From: Bradysia coprophila
Taxonomy: Eukaryota; Arthropoda; Insecta; Diptera; Sciaridae
Length of the DNA: 64,000 nt
NCBI RefSeq assembly: GCF_014529535.1
Contig: NW_023503555.1
Span: 7,068,001-7,132,000 of the forward strand
Direction: 5' to 3'
In this document: positions 34,398-46,926 of the stretch, piece after piece
How the letters are laid out: each line of letters begins with the position of its first letter
Numbering within the stretch: the first letter of the stretch is position 1
Translations under genes and position numbers: made by a program
The notes under the pieces: model-generated
The model's database searches: none
What the model was told of the DNA's origin: nothing
What the model saw: the letters and a program-made list of their open reading frames with translations, nothing else

Positions 34398-34459
34398 TAT
34401 AAAAGTGCTTTCACTTCAATTTCCCACAGTCAACTGAATGGAAAATCTAAGTTTTGTGG
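34398..34459 (+). promoter_or_regulatory. TATA box, initiator and candidate first coding exon
   Basis: TATAAAAG at 34398-34405 and CAGT at 34427-34430 (start A 34428) are 30 bp apart. ATG at 34438 opens seven codons (MENLSFV) followed by a good donor GTAAGC at 34460. Short first coding exons of this kind are common in insect secreted and cuticle protein genes, but I could not find a second exon downstream. Confidence 0.4.
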
Positions 34460-34779
34460 GTAAGCATAAACGAGCTTTTCTATGCAGCACTCTCAGATTT
34501 TGTTTATACCCATTCGGGCATAATATAACCGAACCGTTGGTTTCTGCAACTTTGAACAAATGGGATTTGTGGTCGATATTTGGGGAAACTCGGTTACATC
34601 AAAATGAGATTTAAATGTTGTGGCTGCTGTAAACGAATGTTTGCAGGGATTATACGAACGGTTTTCATGACCAATCATCTGGAAAATTGCAATTTTTTAA
34701 ATTGTAACTGTTGTTATGCGTGTATCCTTACTGTCCGTAGCATAATCACTAGTAAAATTGTCGGGTCTGTTTCATCGAA

Positions 34780-35050
34780 GAAAATCTTTTACTTCATTTG
34801 ATTCAACAAAACTTTTGCTATATACCATCGCAAGAAACACAGAGGCGATGTTTGGTTTTTTCATCTTTGCCGATAACAGATGAATTTTCCGTAGTTCTAT
34901 GAAAGTTGGACTTCATTCATCTGACATGATTTGTTGAATCAGAGGAACGCGATTCTCCTACATCGAAATCTTTTACTTGAAATGTAGCATTAATTTTGCG
35001 GATTTTCGCTGATTCTTGCCGTGTCTGGCGATAACAAATGACAAAGCCGA
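34780..35050 (-). repeat. Two copies of the TCATCTGTTATCG...AATGAAGTAAAAGATT repeat
   Basis: On the minus strand TTCATCTGTTATCGGCAAAG leads to AAATGAAGTAAAAGATTTT (34783-34890), and TCATTTGTTATCGCCAGAC leads to CAAGTAAAAGATTTCG (34968-35045). See the dispersed family described in the findings. Confidence 0.6.
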
Positions 35051-37001
35051 CCGTTGATCTTGGTCTCCTACCCATCGATATGAAATAATCGGCCACACAA
35101 ACCTATACTTGCCGACATTGCTTACGGTGCCGGTGAAACTATTATAACATAAACAGAAATGCAACGCCTGGTTAAAACCATGTGATGTATCTGTGCTTTT
35201 CATTTCGACGTGCGCACGTGTTTGAAGCTTTTCGGCATCATACCAGTGAGTGTGGTGTGTATATTTTCGGAATATAGGCTGTGTGATGTGATGTGGTAAA
35301 TAATGTAAATCGCGTTTTATGTAATGTGTTTTGAGGTCGGGGTCAAATAATCGTCACATAATAGAAAATGCATATCCAACTGATGATTCAATTATTCATC
35401 CATTGGATGCAACGTGAACCCGCAGTTTTTTTTTCTGCTGATTTTGTTATTTTAATGAAATTATAATTTCTGTTGATGTGTTTGTTTTATGCAGTGTTCA
35501 TGGACTGTGTATCACAGTTTGTGTGTATATATTTGGTCATTGAAAAATAATTCTATTTATAATTGAAGTAAACATTCCTGGAGTATTGTTATACTGTAAA
35601 AATAATACGTCGTGTTTTGCGTAGAAAATTTAGTTTCATGAACAAATTGATGACGGAATGCCATTGAAATAAATTTCGTAGATGCTATTTGCACCCGGGG
35701 GCAAATAGTCTTTCTGACACTATTGCACACGTGGCAAATAGTATAATAAAGCCTATTTGCACCCGGTGGAAGTAACATTCTTTATTTCTAATGTGTAACA
35801 GTCATCCACGCTTCGTAACCAGAGGCGAATAGTCACTTTTCATAACATATTTTTATGCGTGCGGTGTGATCAACGCTATTTTCACCTCTCAATAGGACAA
35901 TAGGAGTTTTGTTGGCGACTCTCTCCATTTATTCATTCTCTCTTAAATTCTTCTACCTTACTGCATAATTCACTTATTTTCCCGCATAACTCGTATATTT
36001 GACTTATCCATATCCCGCACTGGCTTTGGAGAGATCACTTTGTTTATGTTTTCAAAAATGGTATGGCGAATTGATATGGATCAAAAAAGTTCTTTGTTCA
36101 CCGAGGAAGGAAAAAGTTGGAAATTTTATTTTGAGGGTGTTGGGGGTATTGTTTGTTGCTCGCTACGTTCTGACCACAGGTCATCCGAGAAAATTAAATT
36201 TCTACTTTTTTCCCGAGATCGATACAACGTTTGTCACAACAAAGCCTCCTGAAGTTTCACCTGAGATGAGAAAACGACTATTTTCTCACATTCGTCGTGA
36301 AAATTCAATTTGCCCCCAATGCAACACCTAATTCTCAAGCCAACTTGTGGAGTGGAAAATCAACTTGCCTATAATGCGACACCAATTTGTTTGACCAATT
36401 TCTGGAAGGAAAAATCGATTTGACTATGATGCAACACCTAATGAACATAAGACATTCGACCACTGTTTCGATCTGAGATAAAATTTAAATAAGTCTTTCA
36501 ACGTTTTGCATTAATATGCACTTCAAAAATACCATTTCTCATCAGTCGAACTAGTCTAGCGAATCATAGTCGAAATGAAATTTCAACTCATCACCAAATT
36601 TGCTAATTCGTGGCCAGTCCGTGGTTTCTTTACCAAAGGCCACCATTTGAGCGAATCAAAGCAAAGGTTTGCAATGCACATTAGTTTTAACGTTAACAAA
36701 TGAAAGTTCGATTCGACATTATGTCTGTCTATTCGTTGTTGATGTGCTGAATGCTTAGCATTCGATTCGACCACGTATAATTGATGACTTCGACTTAGTC
36801 ATCTGGTGGTTGAAAATTCAACAAATGTAGATACATTGCACCTCGTATCTATAGAAGAATCAACCCAGGTCGCCTATGTGTGGCTTATGAAGGGTTGAAA
36901 AAACTTTCATTTGTTCACGTTCAAACATGCGTGCATTGCTTTAACATCTAATGGTCAGGCTAAATTGTAGAAGGAAAAATCAATTGGCTAGGGTGCAAAT
37001 A
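35051..37001. other. Non-coding stretch with repeat pieces
   Basis: 35690-35775 has three CTATTTGCACCCG/GGCAAATAG hairpin blocks. 35860-36330 is a diverged copy of the 18300-18720 repeat. No gene was found. Confidence 0.45.
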
Positions 37002-37231
37002 CAGTCAAAGGCAGTTAATTTTCAGCATAAATTTGCTTCAGCTGTTTTTCAGCTGATCCACACATGCAATCAAAACTGGTTTTCCTTGTTCATACGGTTG
37101 AAGCTGCTACACGCACGCGCATGATAGTGGTAAAACCGTATAAAGACGTATAAACGGTTGTGATAGTTTGTATGGATCAGCTGTAAAACAGCTGAAGCTA
37201 ATTTATGCTGAAAATTGACTGCCTTTGACTG
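37002..37231. mobile_element. Mariner-type MITE, 230 bp, TA target
   Basis: The ends CAGTCAAAGGCAGTTAATTT and AAATTGACTGCCTTTGACTG (terminal repeats of about 62 bp including TTCAGCTG blocks) are flanked by TA at 37000-37001 and 37232-37233. A non-autonomous Tc1/mariner-superfamily element by ends and target. Confidence 0.88.
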
Positions 37232-40200
37232 TAGTTCGGAACATATTTCAGATATTTTGGGGTTTCAAAAGTCATCGATGGTCACATTTACTTACGTGTT
37301 TCCAGGTTATGATATTTTGGCGCAAATTTGAAAATCCTTTATCGAATTCAAATTTTGTGCCAAAATACACTGTGAATCACTCAATTGACTGGAAACGACG
37401 ATGACTTTTCAAACACTGATAAATCTAAAATTGTGTTTTCTACAAGTGAACAAACTATATTGAAATAAAGACAATTTGCACATGGGTGCAAACAATGTAT
37501 TAAAGTCTGCGAACAAGTTTCACTTCGCGCTCATTTCAAAGCCAGAAAAAGTCTTTTGTGCGACAGAGTAAGTACAAGATTGAAAAGTTTCACCAATTTT
37601 TCTCCCGGCTTTTCACACACAACTTCAATGCTCCATTTCGTATTTGGTTTATTTTCGCAACAAACGGCATAATAGAAAACGATGAATTACTCGTATCACG
37701 AATAATGAATAAATGAAATAAGTTTTGAAACTTTCCGATGGAATTAAGTTTGGCTGTGGCTGTGGATAGATTGGATTTTGTTTTTGTAACATGACACCGG
37801 AAACATAAAAATTAATTAGAAAAATAAAAGTTTTCGTCGTGTAGTTTTTCCTATTTTAAGCACACGGTTTAGGGACGTATATATGTTCAGAATTAATGAC
37901 TTATCCCGTTGCTCAGTATACAGTTTTATCTGACACAGTTTCTCGTCGATTGGGATTTAAACGCGTGTCTTCTGTCCAATAATTAAAATCTGAAATCAAC
38001 CCATAATCAAGGCCATAATTGTACAGTGAATGTGTTCAAATGGAGACGGTTGAATAAATCATTTATCCGTTTACCGGTCGCATAAATTGTAATGTTCGCG
38101 AGCACTTTAATGGTTCCCATTTAACAACCACGGTATAAATAATGAACATAAATGTGAGGTATCTTGAACCAATTTTATTAAATTAATGCATCAACTCCCA
38201 TACCTCGGAGCAACGAATCCATTTGAATGTTTATTCTAAATTAAAATTCAATTTGTATGCAAGATAATGCTTTTCGCTTTTCTTGTGTAAATGGTAAACG
38301 AAGGGCACACACGGTTTACGGTTTAATGGCAAAGTCATTTTTTGTGAATTATGAAAAAGTGACATCATTTCATCGTTATATTTATCCAGAACAGTTGAGG
38401 TCGAAAATGAATGTCGCATACAGGAACATAATACAGTAATGAAAGTCTCACTTGACTAATTTTATGATAGTTCATACATACTTCATACCATTGTGTTTAT
38501 AACACCGATGAAAATGAAAACTGGCTGGAATAGATGAAAACCTTTATTTTCACCTGATTGTGATTTCTAGTGTCTGGTTAACATCGAACGCCAAGCATAT
38601 ATCACATCAACAACGTATCTGCACCATTAGAGTCTAATGATAAGACAGGCACAATGTCTTACAGGACGAATTTCGAGGTTTTTGCATTAATAAGCTGTTC
38701 AAAAATACCATTTCTCATCAGGCAATGGCGACATGGTCGAATACTATATCAATTTACAACCGAGAAAGTCTAGAGAATCATAATTGAAATGAAATTTCAA
38801 TTAATCGCTAACGAAGTTTTTAGCCTTTTTTGTCTCATAAGTGTGTGAACTTAGGATTATCCTAGCTTAGCCAAATTCAAGAGTTAATCCAATCTATTTA
38901 GCGACAAGCGACTCTGATTCGCCAAATACTCACATCTGTTACTTTCTCTGAAATGTTTGGTTCAAAGTATTTTCCTTCATCCGTTTTAACTTACCATTTT
39001 GCTCCATAAAACCTCATTGTAACGGTGGTCATCGCTTATTTCTGTCGTTGCTGTCGATAACAGATGAATAACCATTTAGAAGTTGTAATTGTTCATTTGT
39101 CACTTTTACGTTGCTCTCTAACTGGCAAGTAATGGCAAATAATAATGGTGATAGACGCAAATATCTATGTTCGGTGGCGCAAAACTTTTGAAGGAAAATA
39201 CTTTTAAAACAAAGCCTGCAGTAAGTCCTGTCACTTTTTTGCCTAGAACGCCGAAAACTAATTTGAGTCCTTTCTGTACCCTCCAAAAATAGTAAAGTAG
39301 AAACTGTAGAGGGCTGTTTCCCCTGTTTTCATAACTATGGTAAATCATATCCGATTTAGGGGATATATGCCTGGCGATAGCACAAAAATTTCAGACAATA
39401 AGTCTATTGATGAGAGTATACAATTCGAAAAAAGCGCGGGAAATTCAAATGTTACAAGCGTATTGTGCTTTCCCGATTCTGACTTAGTTTTTCCATGGTT
39501 TCAAAGTTCTTCTAGTCTACGTAAATCCATTGCAGCTCTGATGATCCCTTAGGCTATATTGCAACAATTTTCAATGACCTTTCATATACAAAGTATGCCC
39601 CTACTCCTTCACAGCTCAGTCATATAAAACTGTCATCAAGATTGTCACCATACAATCTACTCTAAGTAGCTAGCGCATTGGCGTAATGCAAGTGGTGTAA
39701 AAACTTTCAATCAAATCTTAAATCCCCTAACCTGTCGCTGTCTCTTAAAACAACATGCAACACCACTTGAAACGAAAGATTTTACAGTCAGAGCATTGGC
39801 GTTGAATTATAAGCAGTCGAGCAATGCAGCATTATTTAATGTGAAATTATATGTTTTAAATTTGCATAATATACACAACGTATACACCGTCATATGTACA
39901 TTTATGTATGCAAGTACTGTGTACACAGCGTCTTGTTTTGAATGGAATTTAATTCTTCATATCACAGCAATTCCATTTTTTCCCATCCAGTTACTTTATA
40001 TCGCTGTACGACTGCAGATCGTACAAATTACTATGAATTAGACACTGTAGCGTAAATAATAAAATGCTGAACAAGTGAATCTTACTCACATCATCTTCTC
40101 TGGTTTATTGTGCTCTTCAAACCATGTGTGAAATTTCATTTTAACATTTAAACATCGCATGTCGAAGAAGGCATTCTTCTCAAGTTATAACTCTTTTGCT

Positions 40201-40887
40201 TAATCGTTTCTATTAAGGGTCTGTCGTCATTGTGTTTTGTTCTGAGTTAAGTTTTCTTTTCTGTTTACAAATTTCAAGTTGAATAAATTTGACAAATTTT
40301 ATATAGTCTAGCGATTAGATTTAGGCTTGGTGAAGTGACTGTACGGAGAAAGTTTCAACAAAATTAATCGCATAAGAAGTTTATCCACTCAGTGTACTAT
40401 AATAGTTGTGTGCTGTGTACATTGCTGTAGAAAACGGGATGCATTTTGGATAAAGTAATTAAAGGATATGGTGTGATTCAAAGTATGGTGTGAGGTAAGT
40501 TCTACTAAAATATTGTACAAATAGATAAGAAAGTGTATGAACGTGAACGTGAATTAAGTCTCCGTATAAACAGTGTGGAAACAAAGCATCGAATGTCTTA
40601 TTTTTACACCAACTGCGATTCTTCTGGATATAAAATTTGTTTAGCAGAAACATTTACCGACGTGCCGTTTCGAGTAAAGAAATTAATAGATGGAAAGTGA
40701 ATGCAATAATTCAGTTTCTGTGTACACTGTTTCTCAACTTACTTTAACGAGTTTTTCCCGAAAATATCGGGGTGGCTGGACAAATATTTGCTTTCCGATC
40801 TACACCAACCAGGGCCTAATATTGAGAAATATTTCACTAAAACAAATCACCAAATTTCTATAGCACCAACTGTATATATGTTAGGCA
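37232..40887. other. Non-coding stretch
   Basis: AT-rich with no supported gene. 38690-38720 repeats the AATACCATTTCTCATCAG block of 36530, and 39040-39070 on the minus strand carries TTCATCTGTTATCGACAGC of the dispersed family. A possible untranslated first exon at about 40389-40494 (TCAGT initiator, then a GAG/GTAAGT donor) is too weak to call. Confidence 0.4.
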
Positions 40888-41099
40888 CACGACAGAGTAA
40901 AGTTAACTAGGCAGGAGCTACTAGATTATTCAGGTCCCTAGTCAACCTGAATAATCTAGTAGCCCAATATTTTTTGCGAATAAAATTTTTCAACTTATGT
41001 CAATGTTCATTTGAGTTCATTTTCATACAGTGTATTAGGTCCCTTATTTGACGTTACGAAAATGAACCGCTACTGCCTGGTTTATTTTACTCTGCCGTG
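40888..41099. mobile_element. Inverted-repeat MITE, 212 bp
   Basis: The left end CACGACAGAGTAAAGTTAAC and AGGCAGGAGC match the complement of the right end, CACGGCAGAGTAAAATAAAC and AGGCAGTAGC. Inside, CTACTAGATTATTCAGGT pairs with ACCTGAATAATCTAGTAG. The target duplication is unclear. Confidence 0.75.
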
Positions 41100-41297
41100 G
41101 TTAAGTAGCACAAAAAAGGTTCAAAGATCCGTTTAATTTACATATTGAAACTAAGCTTCTCATTAGCTGAAGGTGTAGATTATTCCCCACATTTTGAGTG
41201 AGTAAAAGACGACATTTAAATCTCTCCGCTAATAAATAATTCACGCTGCAAGCGCGTGTTTTAGAATTTATTGAATTTTGAGTGAATCTGTGGATAA

Positions 41298-41451
41298 CAG
41301 TGCCTATATTCGCGAAAATATTTTCACGAAGTTTTTCAAATTTTTGCGGTTTTCTCAAATTTTCACAAAAAACTTTTTGTGAAAATTTACGAGAGGAATT
41401 CGTGAAAATCTGAGAAAATTCGTGAAAATATTTTCGCTAATATAGGCACTG
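41298..41451. mobile_element. hAT-type MITE, 154 bp
   Basis: The ends CAGTGCCTATATTCGCGAAA and its mirror (ending TATAGGCACTG) are flanked by the exact 8-bp duplication GTGGATAA at 41290-41297 and 41452-41459. CAG ends and 8-bp targets mark hAT. Confidence 0.88.
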
Positions 41452-43219
41452 GTGGATAAACAAATGAATTCGAAAATAAATTACAACGCACTTTGACATG
41501 GGGATACGACGCGACGTTGTGTTTGGTTCGGGGGTCTCACTTTAAATTTTAAATTTTACGGCGTCAATTACAAAATGCAACCACTGACAAATTAAAATGA
41601 AAAATCATATATTTAAATGTGTGTGACAGCTTCATGTACAGACAGTAAAAAGGGACTCTCAATGTCAAAAGTAGAGGGACTCATAACATCAAAAGAAGCA
41701 AAGTTGCCGTTTTCCTGTTAGTGGTGTGTGTGAAATAATTTTTCAATGAATATCGCCTCATAATTCCCAATGAATGAACATACCAGGTATGGCTGATTCT
41801 TCAAAATCTGTCGATTTATCCCGAACGCACTCATTACTTTTGTCAAAATAATATGAAAAGCGGTGCGTTAGAATCCTCTTTTAAAATCGTTATTTCCTCC
41901 AAGGTGACATTAGACCATACCTGGTTGGTGATTAATTCATCTAAGTAGCCTACCTCTATGCAAAATTCAGATCTAGAGAGGGTCATTTGTCAAAAATACA
42001 TTGAACGAAAACAATATAAATAACTACTTTTCTATGCATAAAAGAGTACACTTGTATTTACTAGGACTCAACTACATCCCATTACTTACGTTCCTTACAT
42101 TTCCCTAAAAAAGCATTTTATGTAAAAACACTTGCAACCAGGCAATCGCATCAAATGAAATTAGACTTGTTCATCTATTTCCATTATTTGAATGAATTCC
42201 AAATGGATACAAATGCACCTGGTAATTCGTAGAAAAACCATACACAAAAACTTCCAACAGAGTGTTTAATTTACGTACACCCCATTATTTATACGGCAAA
42301 GAGAGTGAGTGCATTGGATGGTACATTGTACAATTTAAAGTTTCATAGCAAAATGGAACCACCAACCATCGACAGCAATTCGACTGTGTGTTCATTTCCG
42401 AAATTGGGTCAACAAGGAAATTTAAAATATATTTTCTACAACAAAAACACCGAACGATGATGTTGCGAAATTGTATACTCCAGACCTTAATGAATAGCTA
42501 GTTTGAACTAGTTGGATATAGTATTATCGTTAATGCAAAGGCAGTTAAGAATGGAGCTGAGTACTTTTTATGGTAATTACTGCACATAAGGGATTAGGTG
42601 CATGCAGATATAGCATTTGCATATTTTCGTTTTTAGTATGTCAATATACATAATATACAGCTTTTAACGCTTATAGATGATACACATCATCTTACAAGAG
42701 AGTTATGCAATCAATATTGCATTGCACGGGAACACGAAATAACAATTTCCCTGGAGTGCAGGCGAGAGTCGTGCTTGGGTAGTTTTATTCGTATTGGCAA
42801 TTTGTCTACCTTTAGCACATGACAAAAATGTCGCCTCACGAAAATAATATCCAATGCGATTCGTTTGCCTAAATTTTTGTTAATAGATTGATACACAATG
42901 AATCTATTAATTCATTTGGTTTGCCGCATAGATTTGGATATGGGTGGAACTTATTACTCATTTTTGTCGTATCATCGTATTCCAATTTAGTGGCTTGTGA
43001 CATCAGAACTACAAAACAATAAATTCATTACAACCCAAGAATTGTAATAGTAATTTACCGTGTATTGCGAGAAAGTATTGGTGTGATGGAAACAGTATTT
43101 TACATGACTAGGGATAAAAAGATGAAAAGTAGAGTTTTCGTGTGAATTTTGTTGATCCGAAGCGAGGCCGATGTCAATAAACACACTAGAACGATACTTT
43201 TCATTTTTATCCCGAGTTA
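41452..43219. other. Non-coding stretch
   Basis: AT-rich DNA with no supported gene, promoter or clear repeat apart from an AAATAACTACTTTT motif near 42017. Confidence 0.4.
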
Positions 43220-43435
43220 TGTAATGGATTTTATCGCATACGCGGTGTGATTCACCGAAAAAATTATTCACCTAGGATATATAAACAAACATTATACTTC
43301 TGTAAATTGTCAAAGTGTCATTCGCATATCTGGTTGTCTCGTTTTCGCTTATGCGATAAAAAAGAATATGCACGTATGACAAGCCGTCTCGGCAAGCCTC
43401 GACCGCTTTGTCATACGTGCATAATATTTATTATC
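43220..43435. repeat. Second copy of the 27729-27944 hairpin unit
   Basis: Direct orientation, only scattered differences, from TTTTATCGCATACGCGGTGT to CGTGCATAATATTTATTAT. The hairpin CACGTATGACAAG...TTGTCATACGTG is intact. Confidence 0.85.
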
Positions 43436-43532
43436 TGTCTAGAACGATAATCTCGAGCGTATCCCTCTAGGGAGTTTTTGTTTATCTCGATATATCTGTT
43501 CTCGACAGATAAAATATGATATGCAGCACCTA

Positions 43533-43843
43533 TAAATTAAGATTGGCTCACCTAGTTTGTGTATATTACGTAGGTGGAAGCACGGGGTTTCAGGGGGTTT
43601 CGAACATTTAGTTTTTTCATGTTGCAGATATTGCAGTGTCAAATTCTGTCCAAGATGTGACATATTTGCAAGGTATTGGCCTTTTTCACAAAGTATAATC
43701 AGCGTAACCTTCGTAAAAAGAATCTTGAATCTGACAAGAGCACGTGTGCCAACGTGTAAAAAACAAATGTTCAAAACCCCCTGCTGAACCGTGGCGATCC
43801 TATTGTCAAACGGACAGTACATAAACAAATTCCATCATTTATT
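43533..43843 (-). repeat. Inverted copy of the 32048-32358 repeat
   Basis: Near-identical over its full length. Flanked on the left by TCTAGAACGATAATCTCGAG...GTTCTCGACAGATA and on the right by the hairpin 43850-43940. Confidence 0.85.
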
Positions 43844-43849
43844 GCCAGA

Positions 43850-43940
43850 CTGTTATTTTGACGTCTAGGCATTATGGCCCACGCCTTCGGCTAGGGCAAT
43901 AATGTCCTGCACGTCAAAATATCAATCTTGGCAACAGGTG
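43850..43940. repeat. Nested hairpin with GCCTTCGGC loop
   Basis: TTGCCAGACTGTTATTTTGA pairs with TCAAAATATCAATCTTGGCAA. Inside, CATTATGGCCC pairs with GGGCAATAATG around ACGCCTTCGGCTA. Confidence 0.75.
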
Positions 43941-44039
43941 CATAATATATATTACATTCTGAGGGCGTCGAAAGTAGTGCTTGAAACATGAAAAGTACGG
44001 TTCTCGACGCATGTAGCATGTAAAATACTATTTCATGCT

Positions 44040-44340
44040 AGGGCTGTGTTTTGCCTTATTTTCTCCCCTCAAGAAGCCATGAGAAAATTGTGTTTTCTTG
44101 ACGACTGGTCGAATGACACTTCTAGTAAGAAAAGTTTCTATTCCGTGGTGAGAAAATGGAACTTTTATCATTCGAACTGTCACTTTGCTTATGTGTTCGA
44201 AAATGGTATGGCGAATCGTTGTTTTCTTTTCGTGTAAAACGTTGTGTTCACCTCTGGGAGAAATAGGAGATTCCACCTCGAGCGAAATTACGACCCTCGC
44301 TTAGCTCTGGCTGCAGACATCTCTCTTGTTTAAGTTTTCT
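44040..44340 (+). repeat. Copy of the GAGAAAATAG-rich repeat
   Basis: CCTTATTTTCTCCCCTC, CATGAGAAAATTG(T/C)GTTTT, TTGACGACTGGTCGAATGAC, GGTATGGCGAATCG and CACCTCTGGGAGAAATAGG follow the order seen at 18300-18720 and 19250-19390. Confidence 0.65.
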
Positions 44341-44903
44341 CCCCTCGGTAAACAAATAACTATTCCCATTACTAGTGACGGAAAAGTCGTTTCCGCTGTA
44401 TATGCACCAACACACTATCCCCTATTACAGTAAAATATGTTTGAAAATAGACCCATCCACACACGGTGTGTTCTTTCATTTTGTTTCCTACGCTCTCGGT
44501 ATACGTACACAGCACACACCGAGATTGGTCTATGCTGATATACTATTACATAACAAGGGATAAAAAGATGAAAAGGAGAGTTTTAGTGTGTATTTTGTTT
44601 GTTGATTCGGGGCGATTAGCACTAGTTACGCGCATTACACTAGGTCGTATCGATCTGCTATGTTCTCAACTGGGGTGTTTGTATATCAAGCGTCATTCAA
44701 ATTCGAACCCAGATTGGAGTCATTATGAGTGGCTAAATACACAACTTTGATGATACTTTGATTTTCTGCTAGCGCCTCACAGATTTTCATAGCTGAATAC
44801 TTCCATCAATTCGTGAAGTAAAGTAATTCAAATACAAATAGCTATTCAGCTATGAGAAATTTGACTGACGTAAGCTGACGTAAAAAATTTACTGAAGGTC
44901 TTG

Positions 44904-46918
44904 CAGGCCCGGACTGGCCATACTGGGCGTTCGGGCGATTCCCGAAGGGCCTTTTGCCTTAGTCGGGCGAAGTCCCGACGAGGCCTTTTTTTGAATTTCA
45001 GCCATTTATTGTTCAAACAAATGAAGTCCATTTTAGCGAACATAGACAAAATCTTTAATTTCCTATCGAAATTTTTTTACTGAGGCCTTTCCGTTAATTC
45101 TTTCTTCGATTTCCAATCAAAATTTTCCTACTGAGTCATTTCCATCAATTTTTTCTTCGATTTCCTACTGAGGCCTTTCTTTCAATTTTTTCTATGTTTC
45201 CCAATCGAAATTTTTCCACTGAGGCCTTTCTGTTTGTTTTCCAGAAATGCCTCAGTAGGAAAATTTCGATTGTAAATCGAAGACAAAATTAACAGAAAGG
45301 CCTCAGTAGGAAATCGAAGAAAAATTTGAGAGTAAGGCCTCAGTAGGAAAATTTTGTTTGGAAATCGAAGAAAAATTAACAGAAAGGCCTCAGTAGGAAA
45401 TCTAAGAAAAAATTAACAGAAAGGCCTCAGTAGGAAATCGAAGAAAAAATTGAGAGAAAGGCCTCAGTAGGAAAAGTTTGTTTGGAAATCGAAGAAAAAT
45501 TAACAGAAAGGCCTCAGTAGGAAATCTAAGAAAAAATTAACAGAAAGGCCTCAGTAGGAAATCTAAGAAAAAATTAACAGAAAGGCCTCAGTAGGAAAAG
45601 TTTGTTTGGAAATCGAAGAAAAATTAACAGAAAGGCCTCAGTAGGAAATCGAAGAAAAAATTGAGAGAAAGGCCTCAGTAGGAAAATTTTGGTTGGAAAT
45701 CGAAGAAAAATTAACAGAAAGGCCTCAGTAGGAAATCGAAGAAAAAATTGAGGGAAAGGCCTCAGTAAGAAATCGAAGAAAAAATTGAGAGAAAGGCCTC
45801 AGTAGGAAAATTTTGGTTGGAAATCGAAGAAAAATTAACAGAAAGGCCTCAGTAGGAAATCGAAGAAAAAATTGAGGGAAAGGCCTCAGTAAGAAATCGA
45901 AGAAAAAATTGAGAGAAAGGCCTCAGTAGGAAAATTTTGTTTGGAAATCGAAGAAAAATTAACAGAAAGGCCTCAGTAGGAAATCGAAGAAAAAATTGAG
46001 AGAAAGGCCTCAGTAAGAAATCGAAGAAAAAATTGAGAGAAAGGCCTCAGTAAGAAATCGAAGAAAAAATTGAGAGAAAGGCCTCAGTAAGAAAATTTTG
46101 TTTGGAAATCGAAGAAAAATTAACAGAAAGGCCTCAGTAGGACATCTAAGAAAAAATTAACAGAAAGGCCTCAGTAAGAAATCGAAGAAAAAATTGAGAG
46201 AAAGGCCTCAGTAAGAAAATTTTGTTTGGAAATCGAAGAAAAATTAACAGAAAGGCCTCAGTAGGAAATCGAAGAAAAAATTGAGAGAAAGGCCTCAGTA
46301 AGAAATCGAAGATAAAATTGAGAGAAAGGCCTCAGTAGGAAAATATTGTTTGGAAATCGAAGAAAAAATTGAGAGAAAGGCGTCAGTAGGAAATCAAAGA
46401 AAAAATTGAGAGAAAGGCCTCAGTAGGAAAATTTTGTTTGGAATTCGAAGAAAAGTCAACAGAAAGGCTTCAGTAGAAAAATGTCGATTGGAAATCGAAG
46501 AAAAAATTGAGAGAAAGGTCTCAGTAGGAAAATTTCGATTGGAATTTCAAAGAAAAATAACACAAAGCGAAATTTTTTAAATAAATTTTTCGTTGGTTGT
46601 ACATTTTTAAATTGCAGCCTTTTTTTCGCTTTTAAAAATAAAAAAACTTTTTAAATTCCCCTCGAAAATGTTTCTTTGAGCTATTTCCACAATCTTTTTT
46701 TTTTTCTTTTAAAATTTTGCACCGCCAAATCGCTGCGCCCTAGGCAAATGTCCCAATTGTTCGTGTGATGTGGCGGAACTGTGTGATTCACTTACACTGT
46801 GGAAATTACACAAAATTTTCAATCATAAGAATCGAGGGCCTAATTGGAAAAAGTCGCCCGAACGGAAGGGCCTTTTGACTTTTTCCCCGAAGGGCTTTTT
46901 TGAGCCAGTCCGGGCCTG
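44904..46918. mobile_element. Non-autonomous hAT element, 2.0 kb, carrying a minisatellite
   Basis: The ends CAGGCCCGGACTGG and CCAGTCCGGGCCTG are flanked by an exact 8-bp duplication AGGTCTTG at 44896-44903 and 46919-46926. Subterminal repeats GGGCGATTCCCGAAGGGCC and GGCCTTTT are mirrored near 46850-46900. The interior is almost entirely the minisatellite 45060-46560; there is no transposase. Confidence 0.92.
45060..46560. repeat. Minisatellite of 36- and 50-bp units with an inverted left end
   Basis: Two unit types share GAAAGGCCTCAGTAGGAAA. One continues ATCGAAGAAAAAATTGAGA, the other AATTTTGTTTGGAAATCGAA followed by GAAAAATTAACA. About 1.3 kb (45245-46560) runs in one direction, while 45060-45235 holds the same units reversed (TACTGAGGCCTTTC), so the array folds back at about 45240. 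Confidence 0.92.
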
Positions 46919-46926
46919 AGGTCTTG

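Noticed and set aside
39029..39552. Frames of 71-85 residues on both strands
   Set aside because: Overlap a copy of the dispersed TCATCTGTTATCG motif; no start context or domain.
45060..46560. CRISPR-like regular array
   Set aside because: There are no unique spacers; it is a head-to-tail minisatellite within a eukaryotic hAT element.
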